Made by a program: the position numbers and the translations under genes. The notes below the pieces were generated by a model. The model was given only the letters and a program-made list of their open reading frames with translations, was not told the DNA's origin and searched no databases. Of a stretch of DNA of 64,000 nt, positions 60,673 through 64,000 are shown one piece after another (position 1 is the stretch's first letter; the number at the start of each line of letters is the position of its first letter). This DNA is from Lewinella sp. IMCC34183 (GTDB lineage: Bacteria > Bacteroidota > Bacteroidia > Chitinophagales > Saprospiraceae), in contig NZ_QMEM01000007.1 of the NCBI RefSeq assembly GCF_003390915.1, forward strand, positions 62,001-126,000. Reading direction: 5' to 3'.

Positions 60673-61770
60673 ATGTCCGAGAAATACACCACGATCCACT
60701 ACCACGATTACCTGAAGCTAGACGCGCTCCTGTCCCTCCAGCAGGAACGGAGCCACGCGCTGGGCGAGGGCGGTCACGACGAGACGCTCTTCATCATCAT
60801 GCATCAAGTGTGCGAACTGTGGTTCAAGCAGATACTCACCGAGCTGGACTCCGTCCTGCTGCTGTTCCGGGAGGAGCGCGTGCGGGAAGACAACATGCAT
60901 ACCGTACTACTGCGCCTGCGCCGCGTCAACGTCATCATCGACCTGCTGATCGAGCAGGTGAAAACGATGGAAACCATGACGCCGCTGGACTTCCTGGATT
61001 TCCGTGACTTCCTTTTCCCGGCCTCCGGCTTTCAGAGCGTGCAGTTCCGCATGATTGAATCCACCCTGGGCCTCCGCGAAGCGGACCGGCTGACCTACCA
61101 CGGCAAGTCCTACAAGATCGTCTTTACGGAGCAGCAGCAGGAGCGCCTCACCGCCATCGAGCGGGGCGGAAGCCTGTTCGAGCTGGTGGAGGGATGGCTC
61201 GAACGGACGCCCTTCCTCCAGTTCGAAGGCTTCGACTTCCTGTCGGCCTACAAGGCGGCGGTAGACCGTATGATCGAGCGCGACCAGGGGCATATGCGCA
61301 ACAGCGACCTGAGCCCGAAGATGAAGGAGATGCGGCTGCGGGTGCTCGGGGATACCACCACCTACTTCCACCACGTGCTCGACCGTACGGAACACGAGCG
61401 CATGATCGAGGCCGGGGAGGCGCGGCTGAGCTACGATGCCACCGTCGCAGCGCTGCTCATCAACCTGTACCGCGACCAGCCCATCCTGAACATTCCGTTC
61501 CAGTTGCTCACCGAGCTGATGGTCATCGACGAGTCACTGACCACTTGGCGCTACCGGCACGCCCAGATGGTGATGCGCATGATCGGTAACAAGATCGGCA
61601 CGGGCGGTTCCTCGGGCCACGACTACCTCGCCCGCACGGCCGAGCGGCACAAGATCTTCCGCGACCTGCACAACATCAGCTCGCTTCTGATCCCGCGCTC
61701 CGCGCTGCCCCGGCTTCCGAAGGAATTGGAGCGGAGCCTGGGCTTCTATTTCACCGACGCGCCGTCCTGA
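60673..61770 (+). CDS. kynA: Tryptophan 2,3-dioxygenase
   Basis: This 365-aa cytoplasmic heme protein has the TDO signatures: HYHDYLKLDALLSLQ at the N-terminus, FIIMHQVCELWFKQILTEL, FPASGFQSVQFRMIE, and WRYRHAQMVMRMIGNKIG followed by GTGGSSGHDYL. The His in WRYRHAQM is the proximal heme ligand by family analogy. It opens the indole ring of L-tryptophan with O2 to N-formylkynurenine, the first step of the kynurenine route. No other kyn gene lies near. Its TGA stop directly abuts the stop of the convergent dehydrogenase gene, so the two stops together form TGATCA. Normal length. Confidence 0.97.
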   Translation: MSEKYTTIHYHDYLKLDALLSLQQERSHALGEGGHDETLFIIMHQVCELWFKQILTELDSVLLLFREERVREDNMHTVLLRLRRVNVIIDLLIEQVKTMETMTPLDFLDFRDFLFPASGFQSVQFRMIESTLGLREADRLTYHGKSYKIVFTEQQQERLTAIERGGSLFELVEGWLERTPFLQFEGFDFLSAYKAAVDRMIERDQGHMRNSDLSPKMKEMRLRVLGDTTTYFHHVLDRTEHERMIEAGEARLSYDATVAALLINLYRDQPILNIPFQLLTELMVIDESLTTWRYRHAQMVMRMIGNKIGTGGSSGHDYLARTAERHKIFRDLHNISSLLIPRSALPRLPKELERSLGFYFTDAPS

Positions 61771-64000
61771 TCAGCGGCTGAGGCCCCGTCCGGCCAGCCG
61801 AAACTGCGTACCGACCACTATCATCAGGTTGCCGGATGGCGCGTCCTCGTTCAGGAAGACCAGGTAAAGGTCGCGGGGTGCATCCGTACCGTCGGCGGGC
61901 GATTTGATCGCGATGTCGAGCTCGTTCGGTTGCATGGACATTCCTTCTGACGGCTCCAGCATTTCCGAGCCTCCCAGGAGGGGGCCGTCGGGGCTGTCCA
62001 GGTGCAGCTCTACCCGCCCCCCCATGGCCTCAAGTCGGGGCTTTGGGGCCATAGCCTGGACGGTCAGTCCGGCCAAATTGCTCAGGTCGACGGATTTCAG
62101 CATCAGGTAGGCGCCCGACTGTCCGATGATGACCAGTTTGTTGCCGCCGAACTCCACGGGCGTGATGTGCTCACCGCCGTCGTAGTCCTGCACGCCAACA
62201 TTGGCGCTGCGCAGGGTCACCACGTCTTCCGAGCGCAGTGCGGGCAGCCCCTCCCCGCCCTTGTCGGTGTAGCCGGCGCGGATGAACAGCCGGCCCGCGC
62301 CGGGATCGTTCTCGGGCAGTTCCGGTACGTAGTCACCCGCCAGCGGGGGGCGGTTCTCGTCCGACTGCCGGGCCAGGCCCAGAATGTAATCGACCATCAT
62401 CCGGGCCTGCCCTTCCGGTAGATCGGGGTGGGCCGACATGACGTTCTCCCCCCATACGCCCCCGCCGCCGGAGATGATCTTGCCAACCAGGTAATCGCGG
62501 GCGCCGGCCTTCCCGGCGTAGCGGGCGGCAACGGCGCGGTAGGTGGGCCCCACGGATTCCTTCTCGATGGCGTGACAGCTTACGCAGTCGTTCTCCTGGA
62601 TAAGGCTTTCCCCCTGTCCGGCCACCGCGCCCGCGTCGGCCTGCCGGTGGCCACGGGCGATCTCGACCTGGTCGAAGCCCTCGGCGAGGTAATCCATAGT
62701 CAGGGCTACCTGCTGCTCGTCGATACCCGCACCTACGGTGCCGTCCTCCGCATCCTCGATCTCCACTGCGTAGGCAATGGGCTGACCGGGCACAAAGAAA
62801 CTGCGGTTTCCGCCGGGCAGGTCGAGCCGGACCCGCGGTACGGCGTTACCGGCGGAAATGGCGACGGAGGAGGAGGTCTGCCCGCCCTTTCCGTCGTCGA
62901 CCGTCAGGGCGGCCTCGTAGCTACCGGCCTCCTCAAGCGTGAGTTCGGCTTCTTCCCCTTCGAGGGTCCGCTCAAAGCCGTTGTCTCCGGTGACGGTCCA
63001 TTGGTAGGACAATTCGTCCTCATCGGGATCCTTGACATCGACGGCCGACAGCTTCACCGTCAGGGGCAGCTTGCCACCGGCCTTGTCGACCGTGGCGACG
63101 GCCTCCGGCAGGCGGTTACCGGCGTTGAATTCGATACGCGACAGGCGGGCGTCGCGGTTCTGGGTGAACCACCCCTTGCCGTATTCGAGAAGGTAAAGGT
63201 CACCGTTATCGGCGAACTGCATATCCATCGGGTTGCTGAACTCGGCGTCGGGCAGGAAGCGCTCCATCCGGACGAAGTCACCTTCCTCGTTCATCGTGAC
63301 GGCCATGATCCAGCCGCGCATCCAGTCGTAGGCGAAAAACTTGCCGTCGTAGTAGGCGGGCCAGGCGCGCTCCGCACCCGCGAAGTCCTCACGGTAGAAG
63401 ACCGGGCCGGCCATCGCGTTGCGGCCGCCGTTGCCTACCAGGGGGAATTCCGGGGAGTTGCCGTAGGGGTACCAGATGAAGGCCTCCCGCGCCGGGGGCA
63501 GCTGCTCAAGGCCCGTATTGTTGGGAGAAGTATTGGCGGGGGATTCGGCGTCCCAGGCGGGACCGGAGGTTTCCGTGGCGAAGTCGTACTTCCGGTACGC
63601 CTTGTTGTCGCCTACGAAGTGGGGCCAACCGTAGTTGCCGGGCCCGCGGGCCTGCCCTACCTCGTCGTGGCCGGCCGGTCCGCGGAGGCTGTCGGGGTCG
63701 CCGGCGTCGGGTCCCACCTCACCCCAGTAGAGGTAGCCGGTGTGGGGATCGACGGAGATCCGGTAGGGGTTGCGGTGGCCCATGGTATAGATCTCGGGCC
63801 GGGTCTTGTCCGTGCCTTCGGGAAAGAGATTCCCCTCCGGGATGGTGTAGGTACCGTCGGGCTGCGGGGTGATGCGCAGGATCTTGCCGCGCAAGTCGTT
63901 GGTATTGGCCGAGCCGCGCTGGGCGTCCCAGGCCGAGCGACCGGGCCGCTCGTCGGTCGGGCTGTAGCCGTTGGAGGCGAAGGGGTTGGTATTGTCACCG
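61771..64000 (-). CDS. PQQ-type sugar dehydrogenase (GSDH) with PKD-like, cytochrome c and C-terminal beta domains, partial
   Basis: The minus-strand frame is open to the window end and its start lies beyond 64000. The visible 742 residues begin inside a glucose/sorbosone dehydrogenase propeller (TNDLRGKILRITPQPDGTY, YTMGHRNPYRISVDPHTG, YLYWGEVGPDAG, GPGNYGWPHFVGDN). Next come a PKD-like Ig domain (SYQWTVTGDNGFERTL, YEAALTVDDGKGG) and a class I cytochrome c with C-x2-C-H (ENDCVSCHAIEK) and a likely Met ligand in ENVMSAHPDLP. A C-terminal beta-sandwich resembling CBM6-type folds ends the protein. Such proteins oxidise sugars in the periplasm with PQQ and pass electrons to the heme. The substrate is unknown. 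It ends against kynA with no gap. Confidence 0.88.
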   Translation of the reverse strand, partial: GDNTNPFASNGYSPTDERPGRSAWDAQRGSANTNDLRGKILRITPQPDGTYTIPEGNLFPEGTDKTRPEIYTMGHRNPYRISVDPHTGYLYWGEVGPDAGDPDSLRGPAGHDEVGQARGPGNYGWPHFVGDNKAYRKYDFATETSGPAWDAESPANTSPNNTGLEQLPPAREAFIWYPYGNSPEFPLVGNGGRNAMAGPVFYREDFAGAERAWPAYYDGKFFAYDWMRGWIMAVTMNEEGDFVRMERFLPDAEFSNPMDMQFADNGDLYLLEYGKGWFTQNRDARLSRIEFNAGNRLPEAVATVDKAGGKLPLTVKLSAVDVKDPDEDELSYQWTVTGDNGFERTLEGEEAELTLEEAGSYEAALTVDDGKGGQTSSSVAISAGNAVPRVRLDLPGGNRSFFVPGQPIAYAVEIEDAEDGTVGAGIDEQQVALTMDYLAEGFDQVEIARGHRQADAGAVAGQGESLIQENDCVSCHAIEKESVGPTYRAVAARYAGKAGARDYLVGKIISGGGGVWGENVMSAHPDLPEGQARMMVDYILGLARQSDENRPPLAGDYVPELPENDPGAGRLFIRAGYTDKGGEGLPALRSEDVVTLRSANVGVQDYDGGEHITPVEFGGNKLVIIGQSGAYLMLKSVDLSNLAGLTVQAMAPKPRLEAMGGRVELHLDSPDGPLLGGSEMLEPSEGMSMQPNELDIAIKSPADGTDAPRDLYLVFLNEDAPSGNLMIVVGTQFRLAGRGLSR

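Overview
The window looks like a GC-rich chromosomal segment from a member of the Bacteroidota, most likely a Saprospirales/Lewinella-type marine polymer degrader. This rests on SusC/SusD pairs, lipoproteins, three secreted proteins with the C-terminal sorting domain of the type IX secretion system (T9SS), TatA, and short T-A-n-n-T-T-T-G-like boxes close upstream of starts. No sequence comparison could be run, so the taxonomy is inferred from gene content and style. No tRNA, rRNA, CRISPR array or prophage was seen.

Region 1 (1-12.3 kb, minus strand) is a nutrient-uptake region. It holds the N-terminal part of a SusC-type receptor, a secreted M20 peptidase, and a compact cluster of glutaminase-A-like enzyme, SusC, SusD and a DUF3823 lipoprotein. 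Region 2 (12.9-18.4 kb) has inositol oxygenase, an MFS transporter and a very large sortilin/BNR-repeat secreted protein. Region 3 (18.4-29.6 kb) mixes housekeeping genes (yidD, purQ, lgt, lysS, a KDG-kinase-like sugar kinase, an HAD phosphatase, a thioredoxin-fold protein) with a REP-associated tyrosine transposase (RAYT). Around these lie seventeen copies of a 13-bp palindromic unit, CACATC-S-GATGTG, mostly in inverted pairs with an invariant 3-nt gap. Region 4 (29.6-36.5 kb) holds a serine hydrolase, tatA, a large non-catalytic T9SS-exported binding protein and a PLP-dependent decarboxylase.

Region 5 (37-57.6 kb) is the secreted carbohydrate-active part. It has a 1781-residue multidomain protein with an Asl1/GH128-like catalytic domain, a Tat-exported Gfo/Idh/MocA oxidoreductase, two GH127 beta-L-arabinofuranosidases, a tricorn-like S41 protease and a GH10 xylanase. 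Between the two GH127 genes sits a three-gene cassette on the opposite strand. It encodes two paralogous lipoproteins whose C-termini share an identical C-x15-C-x18-C-x19-C(end) glycine-zipper module, then a small two-helix membrane protein. This could be a surface toxin/immunity or pore-forming system. Region 6 (57.6-64 kb) has a small acidic protein with an outer-membrane protein, a serine carboxypeptidase, tryptophan 2,3-dioxygenase and a partial PQQ-type sugar dehydrogenase fused to cytochrome c.

The two strongest candidates for something new are the RAYT with its palindrome network (18.4-29.6 kb) and the glycine-zipper lipoprotein cassette (47.4-49.2 kb). A second hairpin family with an exact 25-bp period and compensatory stem changes occurs at 44.6 and 51.8 kb, on either side of that cassette and its GH127 neighbours.
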